Part shown: positions 1 through 7,185 of the stretch, piece by piece
How the letters are laid out: each line of letters starts with the position of its first letter
How positions within the stretch are numbered: the stretch's first letter is position 1
The notes under the pieces: generated by a model
Told to the model about the DNA's origin: nothing
What the model saw: only the letters and a program-made list of their open reading frames with translations
Database searches by the model: none
Assembly (NCBI GenBank): GCA_037442065.1
Contig: JBBIQZ010000030.1
Span: forward strand, 1 to 8,071
DNA: 8,071 bases
Direction: 5' to 3'
From: JBBIQZ01 sp037442065
GTDB lineage: Bacteria > Patescibacteriota > CPR2_A > CG2-30-33-46
Made by a program: the position numbers and the translations under genes

Positions 1-58
1 TGTAAAGTAAATCAAATTGTTTGTCTGGGGCTTTTTTATATCAAATACGACCCTTTTT

Positions 59-67
59 TGTTATAAT
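59..67 (+). promoter_or_regulatory. Extended -10 promoter of the PRC-trxB-uppP-M16 operon
   Basis: A perfect extended -10 element is seen: TG at 59-60, one spacer base, then TATAAT at 62-67. No convincing -35 box lies 16-18 bp upstream, which is common for extended -10 promoters. A start site 6-7 nt downstream falls near 74, only about 5 nt before the ATG at 79, and there is no Shine-Dalgarno motif. The first gene is therefore probably translated from a leaderless or near-leaderless mRNA. The start site is inferred. Confidence 0.65.
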
Positions 68-78
68 TTCTTTATATT

Positions 79-600
79 ATGCTAAATTCGGCTAAATCTT
101 TTTTAAATATTCCGGTGGTAAGCCTTTATAATACCCAAAAAATTGGTTCGCTTTTGGATTTTATTATTGATTCTGATCAGGGAAAAGTTGTAGGAATAAT
201 TGGCGAGAAAAGCGGCATTTTTAAAAAAACTATAAAAGTTATTTCCGTGGTTGATATAAGAGAAATTTCTAAAGAAGCAGTTATCGTTGACAGCGAAGAT
301 GTTTTAGTTTACCAACACGAAATAGTAAAAATAGAAAACCTTCTAAAAGCCGGGGTAAAAATTTTTGGCAGTAAAGTGGTTACTGAAGGAGGAAAATTAT
401 TAGGAAGAGTTTCTGACTTTTTAATTGATGAACTTTTTTATATAGCTAAGCTTTTAGTTAGACCATCTTTGGCAAATATTTTAGAAAGCCAACTGATAAT
501 TAATAGAGATTCTATTTTAGCTATAACCAAAGATGAAATTATTGTAAAAGATAATTTAGAAGAGATAAAAGAAGATATTAGAGTAAGCGAGACAGCATGA
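79..600 (+). CDS. PRC-barrel domain protein (two PRC domains)
   Basis: The 173-residue soluble protein has two similar halves, each with the PRC-barrel pattern: a small residue, then 'V.S......IG...DFIID...GKVVGII' at about residues 12-42 and 'G.KVVTEGGKLLGRVSDFLIDE' at about 97-118. Each half is followed by beta strands ending in an 'I.....DSI/D.R.IS' type segment. PRC barrels are small beta domains found at the C-terminus of RimM, in photosynthetic reaction-centre H subunits and in many stand-alone bacterial proteins that bind RNA or protein. The exact role of this one is unknown. No signal peptide or membrane segment is visible. It is the first gene of a tight operon and overlaps the next gene by ATGA. 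The start at 79 is the only ATG close to the promoter, and no Shine-Dalgarno site is present. The family call is fairly safe; the function is not. Confidence 0.8.
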   Translation: MLNSAKSFLNIPVVSLYNTQKIGSLLDFIIDSDQGKVVGIIGEKSGIFKKTIKVISVVDIREISKEAVIVDSEDVLVYQHEIVKIENLLKAGVKIFGSKVVTEGGKLLGRVSDFLIDELFYIAKLLVRPSLANILESQLIINRDSILAITKDEIIVKDNLEEIKEDIRVSETA

Positions 601-1532
601 ATAAAAACAAAATAAAAAATAATCTATATGATGTTGTTATTGTTGGTGCCGGGCCTGCTGGTTTGAGTGCGTCTTTGTACGCCTTTCGATATAAACTTAA
701 AACTTTAGTTATAGGTAAAGAAATTGGCGGAAATCTTCTTTTAACTTCCGAAATAGAAAACTTTCCTGGGCAAAGAAAAATAAAGGGAGTAGAGCTGGCC
801 AATATTTTTAAAGACAGTATAAAAGATAAAATTTTAGTCTTAAAAGAAAAGGTTACGGAAATTTCTAAAGATAACAATAAATTTAAAGTAAAAACTAAAG
901 CCAAAGAATTTAAATCAAAAGAAATTATTTTGGCTTTAGGGGCAAAAAGGAAAAAGCTAGAAATTCCCGGCGAGAAAGAATTCGAAAAAAGAGGTGTTAG
1001 CTATTGTGCAATTTGCGACGCTCCTCTTTTTAAGGGTAAAAAAGTAGTTGTGGTTGGCGGCGGAAATGCGGCTTTTAAAACGGCAATATTGCTTTCTTTG
1101 TATGCGCGGGAAGTTTTTCTTTTGGCAAGAAGAGGATTTATAGCAGATCCAGTTTTAATTGATGAAGTTAAAAAAAATAGAAAGATTAAGATATTTGAAA
1201 ATAAACAACTTAAAGAAATTAAGGGTCAGCAATTCGTGTCTGAAGTGATTCTTTCTAAAAAAATTTCTGGTAAAATAAGGCTTAAGGTAGAAGGGGTTTT
1301 TGTGGAAGTGGGTATCGATCCGGATGTAGAAATTTTAAAAAAATTAACGCTTAAAAAAGACAAGAAGGGCTTTATAAAAACTAACGATAAAATGGAAACC
1401 AGCATCCCGGGGCTTTATGCTATTGGAGATTTAAGCACTGGTTCTGGAGGTTTAAGGCAGATAATAACTGCAGCTTCCGAGGGCGCAATTGCGGCAACTT
1501 CGATTTATCAAAAATTAAAAGAAAAAAATTAA
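597..1532 (+). CDS. trxB: Thioredoxin reductase, NADPH-dependent type
   Basis: This 311-residue flavoprotein has the length and order of low-molecular-weight thioredoxin reductases. An FAD-binding GAGPAG lies at residues 17-22, the redox-active CAIC at 137-140 is followed by Asp141, and the second nucleotide-binding motif GGGNAA is at 154-159. Arg178-Arg179 sit where the NADPH 2'-phosphate is held (HRR motif), although the third Arg of the classical HRRxxxR is not conserved (RRGFIAD here). The C-terminal FAD motif IGD is at 276-278, with RQIITAA at 287-293. The enzyme would pass electrons from NADPH through FAD and the Cys pair to thioredoxin in the cytoplasm. The central dithiol is CAIC rather than the usual CATC/CAVC, a mild variation. 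The start at 597 overlaps the stop of the PRC gene (ATGA) without a Shine-Dalgarno site, suggesting coupled translation. No thioredoxin gene is in the window. Confidence 0.92.
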   Translation: MNKNKIKNNLYDVVIVGAGPAGLSASLYAFRYKLKTLVIGKEIGGNLLLTSEIENFPGQRKIKGVELANIFKDSIKDKILVLKEKVTEISKDNNKFKVKTKAKEFKSKEIILALGAKRKKLEIPGEKEFEKRGVSYCAICDAPLFKGKKVVVVGGGNAAFKTAILLSLYAREVFLLARRGFIADPVLIDEVKKNRKIKIFENKQLKEIKGQQFVSEVILSKKISGKIRLKVEGVFVEVGIDPDVEILKKLTLKKDKKGFIKTNDKMETSIPGLYAIGDLSTGSGGLRQIITAASEGAIAATSIYQKLKEKN

Positions 1533-2440
1533 TGGAAAACAAGAAATTTGATTTGATAATTTTAGGGAGCGGACCGGCCGGACTTCAGGCGGCAATATAT
1601 ACTGCCAGAGCCGGAATTTCTACTTTAGTTTTAGGTAAAAAAGAAAATTCAAGGCTTTTTAGGGCCCATTTAATTTCCAATTATTTTGGTTTTCCCGACG
1701 GGATAGATGGAGCAAAGCTTTTAGAGGATGGGATAAAGCAGGCTTTAAATCTAAAAGCGGTCATAAAAGAAGAGGAAGCAATAGATATTTCTAAAGATAA
1801 AGAAAACTTTCTGGTTAAAACTTCAAAAAATGAATATGTAGGGGTAAGTATTCTTTTAACAACCGGCATTAAGAATGTTTCGTCAGGAATTGCCAAAGAG
1901 AGAGAATTGACAGGAAGAGGAATTTCTTTTTGCGTTGCTTGCGACGGTTCTTATTTTAAAGAAAAAAGGGTAGGAGTTTTGGGTGCCGGGGATTTTGCCG
2001 CAAAAGAAGCTTTAGAGCTTTTAGAATACACAAAAGATATTTCAATTTTTACAAATGGAGAAGAAATTAGTATCAGTAATGATTTTAGAAATAAGTTAGA
2101 AATAGCAAAAATAAATTTTATCACTTTAAAGTTAAAGGAATTTTTAGGAGAAAATAAGCTGGAAGGAGTTTTGGGCGAGGATGAAAAAAAAATAAATTTA
2201 GATGGAATGTTTATTGCTAAGGGTGTGCCCAAGGCTTCTGATTTTGCCTATAAATTGGGACTTTCAATTCTTAACGATTTTATAGTTTGTGACAATAAAG
2301 GCAAAACAAACATTCCCGGAATTTTTGCTGCTGGCGATGTTATTGGTAATAATTTGCAGGTTGCTTCGGCCGTTGGCTCGGCAGTTAATACGGCTTTTGC
2401 TATTATGTCATTTCTAAAAACTAAGGAGAATCGGCAGTGA
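1532..2440 (+). CDS. Divergent thioredoxin reductase-like FAD/dithiol oxidoreductase
   Basis: This 302-residue paralogue follows the canonical reductase with a one-base stop/start overlap (TAATG). FAD motif GSGPAG (12-17), the CVAC dithiol with Asp (134-138), GAGDFAA (151-157) and AGD (267-269) are all present, so it should be a folded, redox-active flavoprotein. Two cofactor sites differ from classical enzymes. The HRRxxxR loop that binds the NADPH 2'-phosphate is replaced by IFTNGEEIS (172-180), with no arginine. The C-terminal RQ contact is LQ (275-276). It may therefore use NADH, another reductant or a different disulfide substrate. TNG-type loops occur in other pyridine nucleotide-disulfide subfamilies, some of which still use NADPH, so loss of NADPH use is an inference. 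An extra Cys253 is present. The tandem position suggests a local duplication or a working pair. Confidence 0.85.
   Translation: MENKKFDLIILGSGPAGLQAAIYTARAGISTLVLGKKENSRLFRAHLISNYFGFPDGIDGAKLLEDGIKQALNLKAVIKEEEAIDISKDKENFLVKTSKNEYVGVSILLTTGIKNVSSGIAKERELTGRGISFCVACDGSYFKEKRVGVLGAGDFAAKEALELLEYTKDISIFTNGEEISISNDFRNKLEIAKINFITLKLKEFLGENKLEGVLGEDEKKINLDGMFIAKGVPKASDFAYKLGLSILNDFIVCDNKGKTNIPGIFAAGDVIGNNLQVASAVGSAVNTAFAIMSFLKTKENRQ
2423..2428 (+). promoter_or_regulatory. Shine-Dalgarno site that fixes the GTG start of uppP
   Basis: AAGGAG lies 8 nt before a GTG at 2437, inside the end of the preceding gene. It supports the non-ATG start, which overlaps the upstream stop as GTGA. It is the only clear Shine-Dalgarno site at a junction within the six-gene operon. 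Confidence 0.75.
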
Positions 2441-3234
2441 GCTTACTATTTACTTCTTTTATATTGGGTGTTGTTCAGGCATTAACAGAGTTCTTGCCGA
2501 TTTCTTCCTCGGGACATTTAATTTTAATAAAGGAATTTTTGCATTTCGATCCTCATATTTTTGATTTATCGTTTGATATTATCTTGCATGCCGGAAGTCT
2601 TTTAGCTTTAGTTTTATTTTTTAGAAAAGATTTGGTTAAAATGATTAAGTCACTCTTTAGTAGAGGATCAGATAATAAGTTGCTTTATTCTATCGTTATA
2701 GCAACTTTTCCGGCGGTTATATTTGCTTTACTTTTTAGTAATCTTATTGAAAATAATATAAGGAGTGGTTTTATTGTTTCTTCAATGCTTATTTTAGGAG
2801 GCATATTTTTACTTCTTGCCGAAAAAATTTCTAAAAAAACTAAAGAATTAAAAAATATTAAGTTTGGTGATGCAGCCGTAATCGGAGGGGCACAATCTTT
2901 GGCTCTAATCCCGGGGATTTCCCGTTCAGGCTCTACTATAGTTTCGGCACTTTTTTTAGGCTTTAAGCGAGATGAGGCAGCAAGATTTTCGTTTTTGCTT
3001 TCCATCCCGGTAATATTTTTAGCTTCCACAAAAGATATTTTTGATATTGTAAAGCAAAATAATCTTACCACCCCTTCTTTAGATATTTACGTTGTTGGTT
3101 TTATAACTTCATTTATTTTTTCGTTTATCGTTATTAAATTTTTATTAGAATTTTTAAAAAATCATACACTTAAAGTCTTTGCTTATTACCGATTTGTAAT
3201 AGCCGCCTTATTTTTATTAATTTTTGTTTTATAA
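2437..3234 (+). CDS. uppP: Undecaprenyl-diphosphate phosphatase UppP/BacA
   Basis: This 265-residue multi-pass membrane protein carries both UppP signatures: EFLPISSSGHL at residues 18-28 and PGISRSGST at 159-167. Conserved Glu18, His27 and Arg163 correspond to the catalytic region. It removes a phosphate from undecaprenyl diphosphate to regenerate the lipid carrier for peptidoglycan and other envelope polymers, and it often gives some bacitracin resistance. About seven to eight hydrophobic helices can be seen, and the length is normal for the family. The GTG start overlaps the previous stop (GTGA) and has a good Shine-Dalgarno site 8 nt upstream. It implies a peptidoglycan-type cell wall and begins the envelope part of the operon. 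Confidence 0.95.
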   Translation: MSLLFTSFILGVVQALTEFLPISSSGHLILIKEFLHFDPHIFDLSFDIILHAGSLLALVLFFRKDLVKMIKSLFSRGSDNKLLYSIVIATFPAVIFALLFSNLIENNIRSGFIVSSMLILGGIFLLLAEKISKKTKELKNIKFGDAAVIGGAQSLALIPGISRSGSTIVSALFLGFKRDEAARFSFLLSIPVIFLASTKDIFDIVKQNNLTTPSLDIYVVGFITSFIFSFIVIKFLLEFLKNHTLKVFAYYRFVIAALFLLIFVL

Positions 3235-3237
3235 ATT

Positions 3238-3708
3238 ATGTTTTTAAATATGCCTCCTCAAATTATAGTATTTTTGGTTTCACTTTTTCCTATCGGTGAA
3301 AGAGCGGTTATTCCTTTAGCAATGAAAGTTTATGGTTTATCCGCTTTAGAAGCTTTAATAATTTCAATTTTAGGAGCCATATTGCCAGTAGCATTTGTGG
3401 TTTTTCTTTTAGGCCCGATTTCTAGTTTTCTATCGAAATATTCTAAAGCGATAAAAAATTTTTTTGATTGGCTTTTTAGGCACACCCAAAAAAAACACGG
3501 CCGGCAATTTGAATTGTTTAAAGGCTTAGCTTTATTAATTTTTGTTTCGATTCCCTCGCCGATCACTGGCCCTTGGGGCGGAGCTTTGGCGTCTTTTGTT
3601 TTTGGCATACCGCCTAAAAAAGCGCTTCCTTTAATATTCGGCGGAGTTTTAATATCAGGAATTATAATTATTTTTTTAACCGAAGGTGTTAGTATTATAT
3701 TTAGATGA
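3238..3708 (+). CDS. Small multidrug-export family membrane protein (COG2426-like)
   Basis: This 156-residue integral membrane protein has the two family hallmarks: FPIGERAVIPLA at residues 17-28 and PSPITGPWGGALAS at 106-119, each within or beside a hydrophobic segment. About four hydrophobic stretches are seen (roughly 8-28, 36-60, 95-123, 129-152). A basic, aromatic loop at about 66-92 probably faces the cytoplasm. The family (Pfam Sm_multidrug_ex) was named as putative exporters, but substrates are poorly known, so a transport role is tentative. The paired Pro-Gly-rich half motifs recall other inverted-repeat membrane folds, including the neighbouring UppP. It starts 3 nt after the uppP stop without a visible Shine-Dalgarno site; an alternative ATG at 3250 is possible. 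It overlaps the protease gene by ATGA. Confidence 0.8.
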   Translation: MFLNMPPQIIVFLVSLFPIGERAVIPLAMKVYGLSALEALIISILGAILPVAFVVFLLGPISSFLSKYSKAIKNFFDWLFRHTQKKHGRQFELFKGLALLIFVSIPSPITGPWGGALASFVFGIPPKKALPLIFGGVLISGIIIIFLTEGVSIIFR

Positions 3709-4985
3709 TAGAATTTAATTTTTCTAAAAATATTATAAATAATGGTCTCAGACTTATCGAGGTTCCCAAAGCTAAAACCGGAGCAGTGTCTGTTTTAGTT
3801 GCCATAAAGGCCGGTTCAAGATTCGAAGAATTAAAAGTTTGGGGGATTGCTCATTTTTTAGAACATATGTTTTTTAAGGGAGGGAAAAGATACAAGAATG
3901 CTAAAGAGGTGGCTTCGGCAATAGACAAAGTGGGTGGAATATTTAACGCCTTTACCGATAAGGAGGAAGTAGGTTTTTTTGTTAAATTGCCAGGTGAGAA
4001 AATAGAAATTGCATTAGATATTCTTTCCGATATGCTTACAAACTCCCGTTTTTTAGAAAGTGACATAAAAAAAGAAGCAAATGTAGTTATTGAAGAAATG
4101 AATATGTACGAAGATTCTCCGATGTTTCAAACTACTGAACTTTTAGAGAGTATTTTATATAAAAATAGTTCTTTGGGAAGAAAAATAATCGGTCAAAAAG
4201 AAACAATCAAAAAAATTAAAAGAGGAGATTTTTTAAACTATACTGAAAAATTTTATAAGCCGGAAAATATCGTTATTGTAATAGCTGGAGACACAAGTTC
4301 GCTTTCTAAGGAATTAGTTTCTAAACTATTTAAGTTTTCTTCTTTGAGAAAATCTATAAAATCTCCCAAATTAAAAGAATATCAGAAAAAACCAGAAGTA
4401 AAAAACAAGTTTAAGGAAACTAATCAAAGCAATTTTTCTTTAGGATTTAGGATGCCGGAGGCAACTTTTTCTCATAAAGATTTTTTTGCCTCTCGAGTTT
4501 TAAGTGTTATTTTAGGCGAAGGAATGAGTTCGAGGATTTTTTTAGAAATTAGAGAAAAGAAAGGTTTAGCTTACCGGGTTTCATCTTCTGTTCAATCTTT
4601 TACTGACGCCGGCTACATAGAAGTTTCGGCAGGTACCCCTAATGACAAAATTAAAGAAGCGCTTTCGGCAACTCTTTTGCAATTTAGAAAGTTAAAAGAA
4701 AAAAAAGTAAGTAAGGAAGAATTAAATAAAGCTAAGGAATATTTAAAAGGAAAGCTGACCTTAAGTTTAGAAGATTCTTTAGAAACTGCTCTTTTTGTAA
4801 GTAAACAAGAATTGCTTACTTTTAAAATTTTACCTATTTTAGAGATTTTTCAAAAAATAGAAAGCGTTAGCGCGGAAGACATCCAAAGGTTGGCCAACAA
4901 CGATTTTAAAAATAATAAGCTAAACTTAGCGGTTATTGGTCCATTTAAAAGCGAAGATTCATTCTTAAAGATTTTAAAGATTTGA
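3705..4985 (+). CDS. M16 family zinc metalloprotease (processing-peptidase-like)
   Basis: The 426-residue protein has the inverted zinc motif HFLEH at residues 50-54, with the third metal ligand about 76 residues later in the EE pair at 130-131 (VVIEEMNMYEDSP). The second half holds the Arg-Tyr pair of M16 enzymes in REKKGLAYR (Arg283, Tyr290), used for substrate binding. Length and two-domain layout match M16B peptidases related to mitochondrial processing peptidase and Bacillus YmxG. Only the N-terminal half has the metal site, as is usual for an active subunit, so a homodimer would be expected. No signal peptide is visible, so it is probably cytoplasmic. It is the last gene of the operon, with its ATG overlapping the previous stop. 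Substrates are unknown. The -35 box of the next promoter overlaps its stop codon. Confidence 0.92.
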   Translation: MIEFNFSKNIINNGLRLIEVPKAKTGAVSVLVAIKAGSRFEELKVWGIAHFLEHMFFKGGKRYKNAKEVASAIDKVGGIFNAFTDKEEVGFFVKLPGEKIEIALDILSDMLTNSRFLESDIKKEANVVIEEMNMYEDSPMFQTTELLESILYKNSSLGRKIIGQKETIKKIKRGDFLNYTEKFYKPENIVIVIAGDTSSLSKELVSKLFKFSSLRKSIKSPKLKEYQKKPEVKNKFKETNQSNFSLGFRMPEATFSHKDFFASRVLSVILGEGMSSRIFLEIREKKGLAYRVSSSVQSFTDAGYIEVSAGTPNDKIKEALSATLLQFRKLKEKKVSKEELNKAKEYLKGKLTLSLEDSLETALFVSKQELLTFKILPILEIFQKIESVSAEDIQRLANNDFKNNKLNLAVIGPFKSEDSFLKILKI

Positions 4986-5010
4986 ATAAATTCTAAAGAA
5001 TATTTATAAT
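4982..5010 (+). promoter_or_regulatory. Sigma70-type promoter of the cupin gene
   Basis: TTGAAT (4982-4987) and a perfect TATAAT (5005-5010) are separated by exactly 17 bp. The -35 box overlaps the stop codon of the M16 gene. The spacer contains a short inverted repeat ATTCTAAAGAAT (4990-5001), which could be an operator but may be chance in AT-rich DNA. No intrinsic terminator separates it from the M16 gene, so upstream read-through is possible. Confidence 0.7.
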
Positions 5011-5040
5011 AAAACTATTATTATTTAAATACTATTTAAA

Positions 5041-5047
5041 AAGGAGG
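5041..5047 (+). promoter_or_regulatory. Strong Shine-Dalgarno site of the cupin gene
   Basis: AAGGAGG ends 4 nt before the ATG at 5052. It is the strongest ribosome binding site in the window and contrasts with the leaderless-looking or coupled starts of most other genes, suggesting high expression of the cupin. Confidence 0.85.
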
Positions 5048-5051
5048 AAGA

Positions 5052-5417
5052 ATGAATTATTTTAAAATCTTTAAAAAAGCAAAAGAAAACCAGTATTTTA
5101 GAGAAGTTTTAAAAACAGCTGATAATACTCAAGTAGTAGTAATGAGTATAGAAGTTGGTTCGGAAATCGGCGAAGAGGTGCACGATAAAGAAGACCAGAT
5201 TTTAGTTTTTATTGAAGGTGAAGGCGAAGCCAGAGTTGCCGGAGAAACACAAAAAATAGAGTCCGGGGATTTAGTTTTGGTTCCCAAAGGCACAGTTCAT
5301 AATTTTATAAATACCGGTAGTATTCCTTTAAAACTTTTTACAACCTACTCGCCGCCTCATCATCCGGAAGGTACAATTCACCAAACCAAGGCCGACGCCG
5401 AAAAAGCAGAATATTAG
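5052..5417 (+). CDS. Single-domain cupin protein
   Basis: The 121-residue protein is a single beta-barrel cupin. Motif 1 covers residues 40-58 (GEEVHDKEDQILVFIEGEG), in which His44 is followed by Asp-rich residues where the classical HxH second histidine would be. Motif 2 is textbook: Gly72, Pro78, Gly80, His83 and Asn87 in GDLVLVPKGTVHNFIN. His44, His83 and an acidic residue or Gln at 47-49 could bind a metal. The tail SPPHHPEGTIHQTKADAE (about 99-116) is typical of a group of small stand-alone cupins often labelled as sugar-phosphate isomerase-like or mannose-6-phosphate isomerase-like; their substrates are not established, and I do not assign one. It has its own promoter and strong Shine-Dalgarno site, and its stop overlaps the stop of the convergent kinase gene. 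Confidence 0.88.
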   Translation: MNYFKIFKKAKENQYFREVLKTADNTQVVVMSIEVGSEIGEEVHDKEDQILVFIEGEGEARVAGETQKIESGDLVLVPKGTVHNFINTGSIPLKLFTTYSPPHHPEGTIHQTKADAEKAEY

Positions 5418-7162
5418 TTTAAGGCTGGTTTTTTAGGAGAAGTTTTCTTTCTGGCAATAGGTAGATTAAAGACCATTGTTGTTCCTTGTTCTTCTTTAGA
5501 GATTGTTTTTATTGTCCCACCCATTTTCTCTACCAATTGCTTACAGATAAAAAGTCCCAGTCCAGTTCCGTGAATATTTTTAGTTTTTTCGTTTTTGACT
5601 CTGTAAAATTTTTCAAATAACCGTTTTTGTTCTTCTTTGGTCATCCCAATGCCGTTGTCTCTTACAAGAGTTGAAAGTTTATTTTCATGAATATGATGCG
5701 AAACCTCTATGTGGCTGTTTTTGGGGGAATATTTTATAGCATTATCAATTAAATTTATTAAAACCTCCTTTACTTTTTGGTTATTACCAACAATTTTAGG
5801 CAGATTTTTTATAGGGTGGTAAGAAAGAGCAATGTTTTTGTTTTTTGCTTTAGTTTCTAAATCTTTTATAACTTCACTGGTTATTTTTTTAAGATCAACT
5901 TCTGTTTTTTCAAATAAAAGCTGACCGGACTCTGATTTTACAGCCTCCAAAAGATCAGTAACCAGGTTAGAAAGATGCATATTTATTCCTTGTGCAGTTT
6001 TAACAAGATTCTTTGAGTCTTTATTAAGACTAGAATTTTTCAAAAGCATTCCTAAATAGCCGTCTAGGATAAAAATAGGGTTGGCTAATTCGTGGGCTAC
6101 CACATAAACAAACTCATCTTTTATTCTATTAAGCTCTTTTTCGGAGGTGGCATCATGAATATTAATGACTGTTCCGATGAAGTTTTTATCTTTATGGATA
6201 ATAGGAGCGACGGTTAAGGAAACGGGTATTAAGTTTTTATCTTTTGTTTCTAAGATTATTCCTTCTTTGTAGTTTGCGCTCATTAGTTTTCTCTCATCTA
6301 TAATCTTTGAAACTTTGCCGACTTTCTCGCTTTTAATTTTTAAAACTTTGCTAAATTTTTTATGAAGGATTTTTCCACCAATTATATCTAAGGCTTTTTT
6401 ATTAGCCAAAACAATTTCATCTTTATTATTTAAAACAAAAAGCAGTTCGCCGATGCTGTTTAGGATAGATTTTTTTTCTTCGTTCTTACGATTTAATTCA
6501 TCGGTTTTATAAAATAATTTTACATTTTGATCAATGATTGTTTTTGAAGCCCGGCGGAATATCCAGTAAAGGGATAAGAAAAGGATAACGAAAAATGCTA
6601 GAATCAATCCCCATACTGAAAGCTGAAATATAGAAATACTTTTTAAAACGCTGGTTATATCAAAGGAAAACTCCACCACTCCGGCCGGCACATTGTTATC
6701 TTGGGGAGTAATTGGTACATATACTTCGATGATATTTTTAGAGCTTTCGTTTTCATGCTCTTTTTCGTTTTGGCTGTTGCCAAAGATTACTACTGGACTA
6801 TTGCTTTCTATGGATTTTTTAAATTTTTCGTTTTCGAATTCTTGGCCAATTAGCGCTTGATCGTTAGAATGAATAATTTTACCGTTGCCATTGTAGATTA
6901 TTAGCCTGTTTAAGTTATTGGTTTCTACCATGTGGCGGTATTCATCAAACACCTTTTGATTTAATTCTGGATTTTCAAAAACCTCTTTAGTTAAAATTGA
7001 AGCATGTTCTTTGATGTGAGAGGTATTTTCTTCTTTGATTCTTTCTAAAATAAAACTTTTAAATTGGCCCGTTAAAATGAAACTTAAAACTATCGCAGAG
7101 CTAACAAGCGTTATAAAACTATAGAGCAAAAACTTTTTAGTTAAAGAAAGTTTAAATTTCAT
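5414..7162 (-). CDS. Membrane-bound PAS sensor histidine kinase (orphan)
   Basis: The 582-residue protein reads: transmembrane helix 1 (about 12-32), extracytoplasmic sensor region (33-180) with a Cache/PAS-like stretch LIIYNGNGKIIHSN (87-100), helix 2 (about 181-203), charged helical linker without an obvious HAMP domain, PAS domain with PAC end (about 232-340), HisKA domain with the phospho-accepting His357 in HELANP, and HATPase_c. The ATPase boxes are complete: N box NLIDNAIKY (470-478), G1 DNGIGM (502-507), F box FEKFYRV (516-522), G2 GTGLGL (532-537). It should autophosphorylate on sensing a ligand outside the membrane or through PAS. The H box has Ala-Asn in place of the common Arg-Thr. 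No response regulator is in the window. The start has no Shine-Dalgarno site. The basic, Lys-rich tail ends in a stop overlapping the cupin stop. Confidence 0.93.
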   Translation of the reverse strand: MKFKLSLTKKFLLYSFITLVSSAIVLSFILTGQFKSFILERIKEENTSHIKEHASILTKEVFENPELNQKVFDEYRHMVETNNLNRLIIYNGNGKIIHSNDQALIGQEFENEKFKKSIESNSPVVIFGNSQNEKEHENESSKNIIEVYVPITPQDNNVPAGVVEFSFDITSVLKSISIFQLSVWGLILAFFVILFLSLYWIFRRASKTIIDQNVKLFYKTDELNRKNEEKKSILNSIGELLFVLNNKDEIVLANKKALDIIGGKILHKKFSKVLKIKSEKVGKVSKIIDERKLMSANYKEGIILETKDKNLIPVSLTVAPIIHKDKNFIGTVINIHDATSEKELNRIKDEFVYVVAHELANPIFILDGYLGMLLKNSSLNKDSKNLVKTAQGINMHLSNLVTDLLEAVKSESGQLLFEKTEVDLKKITSEVIKDLETKAKNKNIALSYHPIKNLPKIVGNNQKVKEVLINLIDNAIKYSPKNSHIEVSHHIHENKLSTLVRDNGIGMTKEEQKRLFEKFYRVKNEKTKNIHGTGLGLFICKQLVEKMGGTIKTISKEEQGTTMVFNLPIARKKTSPKKPALN

Positions 7163-7185
7163 TTGTTTAGCAGATTATTAATATA

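Noticed and set aside
1..18. TGTAAAG half-site at the left edge resembling the XRE operator
   Set aside because: The matching CTTTACA half is not found at the right spacing (12-18 reads TCAAATT), and TGTAAAG occurs by chance elsewhere in coding DNA of this composition.
24..58. Possible terminator of an upstream gene (GGGGCTTTTTT and a later CCCTTTTTT)
   Set aside because: Only a 3-bp GGG/CCC pairing with a long loop can be drawn inside the window; a stem partner upstream of base 1 cannot be seen.
578..904. Open minus-strand frame opposite the first thioredoxin reductase; similar ones at 1681-1896, 1951-2232, 2685-3071, 3330-3608 and 3851-4066
   Set aside because: They lie wholly or almost wholly inside well-supported plus-strand genes, show no family motifs, and arise because AT-rich coding DNA often lacks stops on the opposite strand.
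5052..5417. Assigning the cupin as a specific enzyme such as mannose-6-phosphate isomerase
   Set aside because: Only the generic cupin motifs are visible; single-domain cupins of this size cannot be given a substrate from sequence alone.
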